The position numbers and the translations under genes were made by a program. The notes below the pieces were generated by a model. It was not told the DNA's origin, searched no databases, and saw nothing but the letters and a program-made list of their open reading frames with translations. Shown here piece after piece: positions 11,791 to 27,236 of a stretch of 64,000 nucleotides of DNA (position 1 is the stretch's first letter; each line of letters starts with the position of its first letter). The stretch covers positions 91,568,059 through 91,632,058 of the forward strand of contig NC_086374.1 in assembly GCF_036588685.1 (NCBI RefSeq), given 5' to 3'. This stretch comes from Mytilus trossulus. Lineage: Eukaryota; Mollusca; Bivalvia; Mytilida; Mytilidae.

Positions 11791-12590
11791 ATTAATTTTT
11801 ATTGATTCAAATTAATGTGTGTTGAAGAAAAACTTTTTTTATTTATGGAAACTGTTTTTTTTGGTGGTTTTAGGTTTATTTGGCCATGCTAATTCACAGA
11901 TAAAATAAACTTGTGCATGTAGTCATTACCCCATGAATGCCTTTTAATAAATGTGAATATTAGCCCAGCCTCATATTTTAACAGGCAGACTTTGTAAAGA
12001 TAAGTATCGTCATACTGGATTAGTTGGTTATTTTTATAGTAAAAATGTTTTTGTTTGAATGGGTATGTGATCGTATGTTGCAAAATTTATTGGAAATTCC
12101 ACCATCCAAGTGCCACCTCTATATGTTATCAATGCAGTCAATTTATAATAAGACATATTCCAGGTAAGGAAATTCTAATTTATTACAAAGAAAAGAACCT
12201 TGAGAGCTGACCAATATTTATTTTTTTCAAATCATGTTTAAAGGAGGAAATGTGCATACAGGTACGATATTATATCCTGGTGTTTCATCTTAACCACTTC
12301 ACCCCCAATCCTGACTGTAGTCATGATTGCAACTACCATTCTTTGATGACTCTTATGTCCCTCCATACTTTATAAGAACTGCCCCAGCTGAACTATCTTC
12401 TTGACAACGGTAAGTTCAATTATGTAATTCATGCTCTGTAAACTCTTCCCAGATGTGTGTTTGTGAAAATATGACAAGTGAAAAGTAGCCATTTTCAGGT
12501 GGCGGTAGGAGTCTTTTGCTGACCACTATGTTACTGGTATGGGCTGTAGATATTTACTATTATCATAAATACATGCATAAAGGGCACAGG
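11791..12590. other. Intergenic, nothing identified
   Basis: AT-rich sequence without a supported ORF, RNA gene or repeat match inside the window. An (AT)n microsatellite follows at 12606-12624. Confidence 0.5.
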
Positions 12591-12624
12591 AACACAACAA
12601 CTTCACATATATATATATATATAT

Positions 12625-13130
12625 ATGAATTGACCAATGAACCAAGAAAATGAGGTAACGGTCAGATTATATCTGCCAGACAACCATTTGCACCATTTAA
12701 TTATTCCATACACTTACTATAGCTGATCTTTTCATTTGTATTTGAACAAGAGTGCACACGCTGAAATGTCACGCCATCTTTACTTGTCATTGATTTTATG
12801 TTGATAGTCCTAAATATCAAGTTTTACTACAAGTATCACATAAACCTAACATGATCCTAGCTAGAAAATGAGGTCATGGTCAGATAAACCAAATGAGAAA
12901 TACAAGTATATCTTACAATGATTCAATACACCAAATATAGTTGACATAGTTGACCTATTGAATATAGTTTTAAAGAATCAAACTTAACCAAGAAAACTAA
13001 ACATTGACCAATAAACCTTGAAAATGTGGTCAAGGTCAGATTAACCATGCCAGACAGACATGTACACCTAACTATCAATCTATGCATTAAATATAGTTGA
13101 CTTATTGCTTATAGTATCTAAAATATTTCT
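12625..13130. repeat. 'GACCAATGAACCATGAAAATGAGGTCA' dispersed tandem repeat
   Basis: Degenerate ~140-150 bp modules share AAAATGAGGTCA(A/C)GGTCAGA, CTGCCAGACAGACATG, ACAATCATTCCATAC, AAATATAGTTGACCTATTGC and ACTTAAC. The same modules continue at 15409-15715 and 16105-16600 and recur at 30110-31470. Copy B of the TTTATACGACCGCA element (13282-15408) splits this block. Non-coding. Confidence 0.7.
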
Positions 13131-13134
13131 GAAC

Positions 13135-13281
13135 CTTTTAAAGCTGACCATGCCGTATAGGCTTTGCTCATTGTTGAAGGCCGTAAGGCGACCTATAGTT
13201 GTTAATTTGTGTCATTTTGGTCTCTTGTGGAGAGTTGTCTCATGGGAAATCATACCTTATCTTCTGTTTTATATTAAACAT
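13135..13281 (+). repeat. 'TGTTGAAGGCCGTA' 3'-terminal repeat fragment
   Basis: It contains CATTGTTGAAGGCCGTAAGG, CGACCTATAGTTGTTAATTT, TTTGGTCTCTTGTGGAGAGT and a CATACCTTATCTTCTGTTTT end. Longer or inverted relatives occur at 15715-16095, 25305-25520 and 26735-26930. I recognise this as an abundant mussel repeat; its class is unknown to me. Confidence 0.65.
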
Positions 13282-15408
13282 GAACCAGATGCTCCGCAGG
13301 GCGTAGCTTTATACAACCGCAGAGGTTGAACCCTTAACGGTTTGGGAAGGTATGGACACAACATTCAAGCTGGATACAGCTCTAAATTTGGATTGTGATT
13401 AAATAGTTGACACAGCATAGGTTTCTGACACAGAATGAATGTGTTCTAATGAACTTGAAATTTTTGTTTTCTCTTAGAGCAATTCACTATGCTGTTGAAT
13501 ATTAATCCTCTCAAAAAAATGTTTGAAGAAATTTTCTTTTTATTTATGAAATTTCAAATGAGAAAAATTGAACCCAATTTTTTTAATCACATCCCCCTTT
13601 CCCTTATTCCAAAACTAATCTCAATTAAAATTTCTAATGGAGTTTGCAACAATAACTACTCATTTAAATACATCATAAAATATTAAGATGTAAAAAACTG
13701 CTTGTTATCACTGGATGGTAAAGATTATTTTAATTTATCAGATGGTAGTAAAAAGTGAATATACATTGTATATTGTATATAACAAAGATTTAAGTTGATT
13801 CTGGACAAAGAAAAATAACTCCAATTAAAAAAAATAATCTTGCAATTGCACAATATTGTGCAATTAGATATTTCTTGCTTACTATTCTGGACAAAGAAAG
13901 ATAACTCTAATTAAAAAAAAATTTGCTATTTCACAATATTGTGCAATTAGATATTTCTTGCCATTGCGCAATACTGTGCAATTGAAAAGACTTGCTATTG
14001 CACAATACTTAATATAATAATTTTAGATCCTGATTTGGACCAACTTGAAAACTGGGCCCATAATCAAAAATCTAAGTACATGTTTGGATTCAGCATATCA
14101 AAGAACCCCAAGATTTCAATTTTTGTTAAAATCAAACTAAGTATAATGACAGACCCTTTGGACTTTAATGTAGACCAATTTGAAAACAGGACAAAAAATG
14201 AAAAATCTACATACACAGTTAGATTTGACATATCAAAGAACCCCATTTATTCAATTTTTGATGAAATCAAACAAAGTTAAATTTTGGACCCCGATTTGGA
14301 CCAACTTGAAAACTGGGCCAATAATCTAGAATCTTAGTACATTTTTAGATTCAGCATATCAAAGAACCCAACCGATTCATTTTTTGTCAAAATCAAACTA
14401 AGTTTAATTTTGGACCCTTTGGACCTTAATGAAGACCAATTTGAAAACGGGACCAAAAATTAAGAATCTACACACACAGTTAGATTTGGCATATCAAAGA
14501 ACCCCAATTATTCAATGTTTTATGAAAATCAAACAAAGTTTAATTTTGGACCCTTTGGGCCCCTTATTCCTAAACTGTTAGTACCAAAACTCCCAAAATC
14601 AATACCAACCTTCCTTTTATGATCATAAACCTTGTGTTTAAATTTCATAGATTTCTATTTACTTATAATAACGTTATGGTGCGAAAACCAAGAAAAATGC
14701 TTATTTGTTCCCTTTTTGGCCCCTAATTCCTAAACTGTTGGGACCTCAACTCCCAAAATCAATACCAACCTTCCTTTTGTGGTCATAAACATTGTGTTTA
14801 AATTTCATTGATTTCTATTTACTTAAACTAAAGTTATTGTACGAAAACCAAGAATAATGCTTATTTGGGGCCTTTTTTGGCACCTAATTCCTAAACTGTT
14901 GAAACAAAAATGCCCAAAATCAATACCAACCTTTCTTTTGTAGTCATAAACATTGTGTTTAAATTTCATTGATTTCTATTTACTTAAACTAAAGTTATTG
15001 TACGAAAACCAAGAATAATGCTTATTTGGGCCCTTTTTTGGCCCCCAATTCCTAAACTTTTGAAACCAAAATGCCCAAAATCAATCCCAACCTTTCTTTT
15101 GTGGTCATAAACCATGTGTCAAAATTTCATAGATTTTTATTAACTTAAACTAAAGTTAGAGTGCGAAAACCAAGAAAATGCTTATTTGGCCCCTAATTCT
15201 TAAAATGTTGAGACCAAAACTCCCAAAATCAATACCAACCTTCCTTTTGTGGTCATAAACCTTGTGTTAAAATTTCATAGATTTCTATTCACTTTTATTA
15301 AAGTTAGAGTGCGAAAACTAAAAGTATTCGGACGACGACACAGACGACGACGCCAACTTGATAGCAATATACGACGAAAATTTTTTCAAATTTTGCGGTC
15401 GTATAAAA
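13282..15408 (-). mobile_element. TTTATACGACCGCA element, copy B (inverted)
   Basis: It starts AACCAGATGCTCCGCAGG and GCGTAGCTTTATACAACCGC, and ends TTTTGCGGTCGTATAAAAA, as the reverse complement of copy A at 5850-7826. It has the same interior order: CACAATATTGTG palindromes near 13846-14005, then GGGTTCTTTGATATG-type modules, then four ~145-bp GGGGCCAAAAAGGGCCC-type modules, and a GACGACGACGCC run near 15330-15352. The open frames within it (for example 14035-14280) arise from the tandem modules and are not genes. It is inserted in the AATGAGGTCA repeat block. Confidence 0.75.
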
Positions 15409-16600
15409 ACTTAACATTGACCAATGAACCATGAAAATAAGGTCAAAGTCAGACGATACCTGCCAGACAGACATATACACTTTATAATCCTTCCATACAA
15501 TAAATGTAGTTGATCTATTGCTAGTCTATATGAAAACAGACCAAAACACAAAATCTTAATACTGAGCAATGAACTGTGAAAATGAGGTCAAGGTCATAGA
15601 AAACCAGCGAGACTGACATGTATATCAAAAACTATTTTCGTACACCCAATATAAATCATACAAGACTTATTGCATACAGTATAAGAAAAATAGACCAAAA
15701 CACAAAAACTTATGTTGTACTGTTACACCACCATCTCTGGTTACAGGGAGGGTTGGGATCCTGCCACATTCTGTAGGCGAGTGCCTGTCCCAAGTTTGGA
15801 GCTTGTAATTCAGTGGTGGTCTTTAGACGAGACGTTCCATATTTTTTTTTCTTTTCATAATTTAGGCCATTAGTTTTCTTATTTATCATTTTGGAGCACT
15901 TTATAGTATACTGTGGTTTGGGATTTTGCATATTGTTGAAAGCTGTACAGTGACCTATAGATCTTAATAGTTGCGTCATTTGGTCTCTTGTGGCGAGTTG
16001 GTTCATTGTTCATCACCGACTGTGCAAGGATTGTATAGCCAGTCAAGGTCATTAAAAACTTCCATTTGTTTTGATTGTCAATTATACCACATCTTTTTTA
16101 TATTACCTATAACAACTGAACCATGAAAATGAGGTCACGGTCAGAAGACACCTGCAAGTTGGACATGCATACCTTACAATCATTCCATACAAAAAATACA
16201 TAAATCTATTGCTTAAAAGTATCGGAGATATGGACTTGACCACCAAAACTGATCCATGCAGACAGGCACGAGGACCTTAAATACCAAATATAGTTATCCT
16301 ATTACTCATAAGGATAAATTGACATTACAAAATCTTCACTTTTATTCCAAGTAGTTGCTGAACCATTATAAATGAGGTCAAGGTCAATGGACATGCGACG
16401 GATGGAAACTTCATATCATAAGGCAACCAGGTCTTGTGCCTTCTAAAATAAAAAGCTTTCCGACATCAACTTGTCTCCGGCTCATCAAAAACTAAAAAAA
16501 CTCTAAATGGGACCTTTTTACCATAAAAAATAGATCATGGCCAGATGTTACCCATGTACCTCTTACAATCACTCCATTCACAGTTGATATATTGTACTTA
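15409..16600. repeat. Continuation of the AATGAGGTCA repeat with an inserted TGTTGAAAGC repeat
   Basis: Modules with AATGAGGTCAAGGTCA and ATCATTCCATAC continue to about 16600. At 15715-16095 there is a fuller copy of the mussel repeat seen at 13135: GAGGGTTGGGATCC, GTGCCTGTCCCAAG, TAATTCAGTGGTGGTC, TTGTTGAAAGCTGTACAGTG, TTGGTCTCTTGTGG and ATACCACATC. No coding sequence is supported. Confidence 0.6.
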
Positions 16601-17820
16601 AAGACAAAAAAAATCCACTTTACTTGGCCATTACACAATAAACATTAGGTAGTTGGATGAAACCTACTGGACTGAAATAACACAATACTATCATTCCATA
16701 CAACAAATAAAGTAGACTTAATGCTTTTAGTATTTGAGAAAAACATTGATCACTGATTCATGAAATGAGAGGTTAGGTGAACTTCGACACAAGTCGCGAA
16801 GTACCCATTTGCTACATACAATTATCTTATTTCTGAGTGATAAATCACACGACATAAAAGTTGCAAAATGTTAAAAATTAGGTCACATTAGGTAAAACGC
16901 ATACAAGGCTAGATGTGACGAGGTCTTGCAACTTCTGAATTGAAATGTAAACTTTATATTAAAACACAGCTCAATAGTTATTGCTACATATTTAAAGACA
17001 TTCTGTTGATTTTGAACCGACCTTTGCTACTCATCTTGTGCTTTATATTTTGTTGTTCTGCCAGTGTCCCTCTTTAGCCAACTGATTTAAAATTTTACCT
17101 GTCCCGCGTAGAGATTTGAACAATTAACTGTATTTTTGTTCTCTTGTGACATTTTATCACTTGCATCTACATCATTTGTATTCTAAATGAGTAGAAATGA
17201 AACCACATGATCACATTTTTATATTGGTCACATTCTGCAAGAAAAAACCTGTTCACCTTTTCTATACACCAGTTTTAGATGTGCCCAAATTAAGTCCCGA
17301 TTGCCAATTTGACATACCAGTATAAATAGTCCCAGAAGATGTTTTTGCAAATGTAAACATGACAACAGGCAGTGCTAAGTGACGAGAAATTAAAGGTTTA
17401 CTGATGATGAGCAGCATACATCATGCCAAGACCGTTACCAAATTGTCTCGTAAGTTAGCGAACTAGGCAACAGAAGGAGAAAAGAATCCCATATTGTAAA
17501 ACTTTCCAGTATTTATATTATTTGACCTTGAAAACTAACATCACTCTAGTGGTTGGAAAAAAACATTATGTAACAGAATAAAACAAATAAATGTTCATGA
17601 TTTCTTTAATCAAGCACTGACGTATCAAAAGTGTAACAGTAAGACAACAAAAAGTGTTGACATAAACAATTTGTTAGTCTGCTCTCTATTTTATGTCTTA
17701 TATGTAAGTTGTAACTTAAGGGATGAATGTCTATTAAATAACATGGCCAAAAATGAACAAATTAAAGCTTATGAACAATGGACAACATTTGTTTTCATTT
17801 TGTTCGTAAAAAAATTCCGA
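16601..17820. other. Intergenic region downstream of HSC70, nothing identified
   Basis: AT-rich, with no supported ORF, RNA or repeat. It probably includes the distal 3' flank of the minus-strand HSC70 gene. Confidence 0.5.
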
Positions 17821-17827
17821 TGATTTG

Positions 17828-17833
17828 TTTATT
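17828..17833 (-). terminator. Candidate polyadenylation signal of HSC70
   Basis: The minus strand reads AATAAA 43 bp beyond the HSC70 stop codon. It is the only canonical signal close to the stop; a longer 3' UTR cannot be excluded. Confidence 0.4.
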
Positions 17834-17875
17834 TAGTCCAATACACCAGTGTTTGAATGTTTCTTAGTTTGTTCT

Positions 17876-22768
<4,893 letters not shown>

Positions 22769-23122
22769 GTTGCTGTAATACAGAATATTTCATAATTGTA
22801 TTTGTATCTTGATTAGAAATGAACCAGAACATAATCTTCTTTACATGCTTGAAGATGAAATAACTTTAATAAATATTATTTTGAAATTATCTAAGAATAT
22901 AAACATGTACAGATGTAATTTAGGATAACTGAACATTTGTAGACACCTCGGGTTTCAATTGACAAAATTTTGGCAATTATTACTTCCCTTTCATTGCCCT
23001 TTTTCGAGGTCCTAGTGAGCATATAACCTCATAGCTCTGCCAATTTCAACTTGCTATACTGAAAGCTATTTTTGATTAAATTTGTTTCAACAGAAAAATT
23101 GTCATAAAGTGCAGTGTTCCCA

Positions 23123-23378
23123 GATTAGGCCATAATAAATAATAGGTTGGTTTGCCCAAACGCTACCTACCCAGAAAAAAACTGCCTACTCAAATTCTTT
23201 TATTGTCCTAATTTGAAGAAGTTTTTTTTTTAATCAAATAGGCATGAAGACTTGTGATATCTGATACTTCAATTTCTTTTTTTGAAAAAAAAAAAAGAAA
23301 ATGCCTACCTACCTACCCACTGCCTCAACCTTTGGGTAGAGTTTGGGCAAACCAAAATATTTTTAAGTGTGGCCTTAA
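23123..23378. mobile_element. Palindromic MITE-like element (TTGGTTTGCCCAAAC ends)
   Basis: Arms at 23123-23175 and 23325-23378 are inverted copies: ATTAGGCCA...GGTTGGTTTGCCCAAAC against GTTTGGGCAAACCAAAATAT...GTGGCCTTAAT. The interior repeats CCTACCTACCC in both orientations. No ORF. Confidence 0.65.
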
Positions 23379-23560
23379 TTTGTTTTTAAAAACAGGGCTA
23401 CATGTACATGACAAATCAAATCTAATTCATTTTTTCCTAATTACAGGGCCCTTTCTGTTTCCATTCAGACAAAATTAAACACAATGGCTCACATTTCCAT
23501 ATCATTTTCACTTCACTCACTGATAAAGTTAACAAGCTACAGTACATCAGAACCTACATA

Positions 23561-23949
23561 AACAAGAATGTGTCCCAAGTACATGGATGCCCCACTCGCA
23601 GTGCACCAGCCTTTTCCATGTTCAATGGACCGTGAAATTGGGTAAAAAATCTAATTTGCCATTAAAATTAGAAAGATCATACCATATACCTTTGAACTAA
23701 GTTTGAAGTTGTTTGGTCTTCATCAAAAACTTTAACCTGAATCTGCCACTTTCATTTTCTAATCTAAGTTCAGTGGACCATGAAATTAAGGCCAAGAGTC
23801 TAATTTGGCTCAAAAATTAGAAAAATCATATCATATATGCAACAAGTGACCCTACTAAGTTTCACCTGAAGAGGGGCAGACGGACGGACGAACAAATGCA
23901 GACCAGAAACATAATTTTATTATGCCCTATCGTAGGTGGGGCATAAAAA
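23561..23949 (+). repeat. 'ACAAGAATGTGTCC...GGTGGGGCATAAAAAG' mollusc repeat, copy 1
   Basis: It starts AACAAGAATGTGTCC and AAGTACATGGATGCCCCACT. It contains GACGGACGGACGAAC-type sequence and ends ATGCCCTATCGTAGGTGGGG followed by CATAAAAAG. The same start and end bound the copies at 36644-36937 and 43794-44265. The short inverted GCCCCAC/GTGGGGC near the ends suggests a MITE- or SINE-like origin. Confidence 0.7.
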
Positions 23950-24690
23950 GATACAATACACGTACAATAGCTTGGAATTAAAAATGCTGCGGTCTCACTT
24001 TCATAAATGGTTTTTGGTTCCTCGTCAGGAATTATAATAGAAATCACAAAGTACAATTTTTAGATGCTTTCTATCATTTTGAGAAATATTTTTAGTCTGA
24101 TTTTTTTAATCTTATTAAACAAGCAGGTGTCATCTTGTTAAATAGTTAGAAATACTTGTACCTGGAAATATTTCACAATTTCTTGTTCAAATTTTTGCCG
24201 TAAAAGCACATGTTAGAACCCCCCTTTTTAAAACTGAACAAAGGCTTGGAATAGAAATTTGGATCCATTTTATTCATTACATCAATCCGTTGATGTTTAC
24301 TTGTATCTAGTTTAGCAATGTACCAGAGGTTCTTCGAGATCATACATTTTACTGCGACGCAATTTCCTTGAAGTTTTAGAAAGGAATTATTGGAAATCGT
24401 TCGAGACGAAAATGTTATAAATCTATAAGCTCACTGGACTTATATTGTAGTGTATACTATTGCAGCTTCGGCAAATAGAAGTTCACAGATGAAATCGAAT
24501 CGTTTTTCTTTCACTTTTAAAATATAAACGATTTGCATGGCACACAAAGGCATGGAAATAATTTTATCATGGAAACACGTGTACCGGTCGGTATCCGTCG
24601 TTCTTTTGAATGAAAATGTTCGTTAATACTTGTTTTACGCTGACAACAACATTAATTAATACTCATTACTTGATAGGAAACAAAATTTAC

Positions 24691-24755
24691 CTTAATGTTT
24701 CGTTGGGCTTTGTTCTTCCTTGTTCTTGTACGCCCTGTGTCTCTTATTCTTGGAA
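24691..24755 (-). other. Probable non-coding first exon of HSC70 (start approximate)
   Basis: Minus-strand sequence ending ...ACGAAACATTAAG followed by donor GTAAAT at 24690-24685. Its upstream edge is placed about 30 bp downstream of a TATA-like GATAAAA (24784-24778). This is inferred from signals only. Confidence 0.4.
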
Positions 24756-24806
24756 CACGCGTGACGCTGTACCACAGTTTTATCGGGAAAGGAAGTGACG
24801 TAATTC

Positions 24807-24821
24807 AGAATATTCCAGAAA
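24807..24821 (-). promoter_or_regulatory. Heat-shock element (three perfect units) of HSC70
   Basis: GAATATTCCAGAA (24808-24820) is a perfect alternation GAA-nn-TTC-nn-GAA, the binding pattern of heat shock factor trimers. A CRE-like TGACGTAA lies next to it at 24796-24803, and a TATA-like GATAAAA lies 20-30 bp further towards the gene. The position fits a promoter for the minus-strand HSC70 gene. Confidence 0.65.
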
Positions 24822-24829
24822 GGTTACAG

Positions 24830-25300
24830 GAGTCTCAACCAATCATTTTTAAGTTACATTAGCAACTGTAGGTCACGGATAGGGGTCACTGCTGCAAATA
24901 TTTGATTAATCATAAGTTGTAAATTCGAGAAAACACGATAACGAAACTAGATGATCCTAGATTTTTTTGCAAATATTTGATTAATCATTAAAAGTAAATT
25001 CGAGAAAAAATACGATAACGAAACTAAGATATAAACCTAGATTTTGTTTATGTTTAATTAACTCCTTTTGTTGACTTAAAGTTAATTCACTTTACTTTAA
25101 GTAGAGGAACAAATCGTTCAGGAAGAAAAGTAAAATCACAAATATACTGAACTCCGAGTAAAATTCAAAACATGGAAAATTACGAAAAGCTCAAAAGCTC
25201 AAACACATCAAACACTTTTACTGTCCGCATAATTTTATGAATTCTATTTTATCCGTTTTAAATTTATAATTTGACCGGCGTTTGATATAGGAATTTAAAA
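24830..25300. other. Intergenic, repeat fragments only
   Basis: A short duplication is visible: CAAATATTTGATTAATCAT recurs at 24896 and 24970 with flanking AAATTCGAGAAAA and ACGATAACGAAACTA. A fragment at 25125-25210 (GTAAAATCACAAATATACTG, AACTCCGAG, GCTCAAACACATCAAAC) matches the left arm of the 37798-42452 element. No gene seen. Confidence 0.55.
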
Positions 25301-25304
25301 AATG

Positions 25305-25520
25305 TGGTACGTGTGAGTGCCAGTGAGACAACTCTCCGTCCAAATAACAATTTATAAAAATAAACCATTATAGCCGCCATGTACGGCCTTCCACACGGTG
25401 CTTTGGCTCACACGAACGAAAACAAACTAACTATATAAAGTGCCCCAAAATTACTAGCCGGCAACATTCAAATTAACGGGAAACCCGTCTATTCCATATA
25501 TTTTGCCGGGACAAGCACCG
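25305..25520 (-). repeat. Inverted copy of the TGTTGAAGGCCGTA repeat
   Basis: GTGAGACAACTCTCC, CATGTACGGCCTTCCACACG, GCTCACACGAACG, TAAAGTGCCCCAAAATTACT and CATTCAAATTAACGGGAAA are the reverse-oriented counterpart of the 13135 and 15715 repeats. A related copy is at 26735-26930 and a fragment at 31950-31990. Confidence 0.6.
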
Positions 25521-26429
25521 ACGTCGGCAAAAAAAGAAAATATACTAAGTTTGTCTCCTCTAATGGTATGGTAGTATTTCCTGGCCCATAAGGGATAATG
25601 ATAGCCTTTTTAAAGAGGGGACAGGACCTTTTTTGGGACGTCGGGATCGGGTGTTTTTAAGCTTGGGATTTCGGGATTGACCATTTCGGATCCGGGATTT
25701 CTTTTTTCGAATTCCAAGATGTGATTTATTGATTTTATTTAATCATCGAGCACCTCATATCACCACCAGTTTTTGGTAAGGGTTCGTACGTGTTGCTTAA
25801 TTTTTAGTTTTCTAGCTATGTTTTGTCTTGTATACTATTAAATTGTCTGTTTGTCTTTCTCTTTATAGCCATGTCGCTGTCATTTTAGTTTCGATCTATT
25901 AGTTAGAATGTTCCTCTCGTATATCTACACTCTAATTAAAAGATTGGTATATTTTTCGCCTCTCTTCTTATATTCTGTCTTTTTGAGAGGTGTGTATGAT
26001 GTAGTGAAACAAATTACTGGACTTACGTATGTTTGGACGGACAAGTCGGGGACATATATATATACCACTGTGGTTCAATCCGCCATGCCACATGTCCATA
26101 CCTCGATATGAATATGAATGAAATATTTGCAACCACACATTAACAAACAAACAATCATCGTCGGTTCCATGCCAAGAGCCTCGCCAGTGGTTGTCTTGGA
26201 GATTTGAATGGAAAACCTAGTAGTGATGCTTTGACATATTTGATAAATCTATTTAAAACATTATAAGTTCTGACAACCTTTTGGGTTTTCTCTGTATACA
26301 GTGCAATGAAGGCGATAGATACACAAGGGACATTCAATTCATAAATCAAAAACAAACTGACAATGTCATGGCAAAAAAGCAAAAAGACCAAAAAAAACAA
26401 CAGTACACAACACACATTATTGAAACCAA
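25521..26429. other. Intergenic, no gene identified
   Basis: At 25590-25730 there is a GGGA(T/C)-rich low-complexity stretch (GGGACGTCGGGATCGGGTGT, TTCGGGATTGACC) resembling 36270-36375. Nothing else is interpretable, and the short open frames lack similarity to anything I know. Confidence 0.45.
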
Positions 26430-26725
26430 AAGATGGGCTGACCTCATGTGCTCCAGAAGGGTAAGCAGATCACAGGCACTTGTCTCAAAAAAAAATTTCT
26501 TACACATTATACCTTGTGTTATATTAAGGTATACAGGAAATGTTTTTTTGAGATATGTGCCTGTGAAGCAGATCCAGCATTCCTGCTCTACATGTGGAAC
26601 CCGTCGTGTTTCTCGTGTATGTAAACACCGGGTGATAAGAGAATTTTGGTAGGTCACATTCTAGGAAAAGACTACTGCATTGTGGTTACGATAATTGGAA
26701 CATATCCGTCGTCATCAGTGAAACA
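26430..26725 (+). repeat. Mussel dispersed repeat interrupted by a hairpin MITE
   Basis: CTCATGTGCTCCAGAAGGGT, AAGCAGAT, then after the insertion CCAGCATTCCTGCTCTACAT, GTGGAACCCGTCGTG, GGTAGGTCACATTC and GGAACATATCC. I recognise this as a common mussel repeat, though no second copy is present in the window to prove it. Confidence 0.4.
26471..26565. mobile_element. 95-bp hAT-like hairpin MITE with 8-bp target duplication
   Basis: The ends CACAGGCACTTGTCTCAAAA and TTTTGAGATATGTGCCTGTG are inverted repeats, 21 of 23 bp matching. The element is flanked on both sides by AAGCAGAT (26463-26470 and 26566-26573), an 8-bp direct repeat as made by hAT transposases. No coding capacity. Confidence 0.85.
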
Positions 26726-26734
26726 GATAGATAT

Positions 26735-26930
26735 AGGAAGATGTGGTGTGAGTGCAAATGAGACAACTCTCCATCCAAATAACAATTTTAAAAAAGTAAA
26801 CTATTGTAGGTCAATGTACAGCCTTCAACACGGAGCCTTTACTCACACCGAACAATAAGCTATAAAGGGCCACAAAATTGCTGGTGTAAAACCATTCAAA
26901 CGGAGATAATTCATATAATTCAACAATCTA
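26735..26930 (-). repeat. Second inverted copy of the TGTTGAAGGCCGTA repeat
   Basis: AGATGTGGTGTGAGTGCAAA, TGAGACAACTCTCCATCC, GTACAGCCTTCAACACGGAG, AAAGGGCCACAAAATTGCTG and AAAACCATTCAAACGG align with 25305-25520. Confidence 0.6.
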
Positions 26931-27118
26931 CATTATAATCTTTGTTACACTTTTATTCTGGAAAAGACATCTTTAAGTTGAAATGTGACCTATCCGGCCT
27001 ATATACTTATACTTCTATCAAATAAATATATTAGTTCGCATTGCCGCAGGCATTGTATCATTAGAAAATATAAATAAGTAATTAAAAACCCACATATACC
27101 ACGATTTGAAAAGAACAT

Positions 27119-27236
27119 AAAATTGAGAATGGAAATGGGGAATATATCAAAGAGACAACAACCCGACCATAAAAAAAAACAACAGCAGAAGGTCACCAAC
27201 AGGTCTTCAATGTAACGAGAAATTCCCGCACCCGAT
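27119..27236. repeat. Penelope-like element tail fragment
   Basis: Near identical to 61169-61280: AAATTGAGAATGGAAATGGG, CAAAGAGACAACAACCCGAC, CAACAGCAGAAGGTCACC, AACAGGTCTTCAATGTA and GAAATTCCCGCACCCG. It is truncated after CACCCG. No reverse transcriptase follows directly. Confidence 0.8.

Larger units (their letters stand above)
22774..24690 (-). other. Putative 5' UTR intron of HSC70
   Basis: An acceptor (TATTACAG, minus strand) precedes CAAC-ATG of HSC70. A donor AAG/GTAAAT lies at 24690-24685. The interval contains two repeats described separately (23123-23378 and 23561-23949) and no other coding sequence. Confidence 0.5.

Noticed and set aside
14035-14280. Open frame with repeated ISKNP motifs (81 codons), and its antisense
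   Set aside because: It is translation of tandem ~120-bp modules of element B; copy A has no corresponding intact frame.
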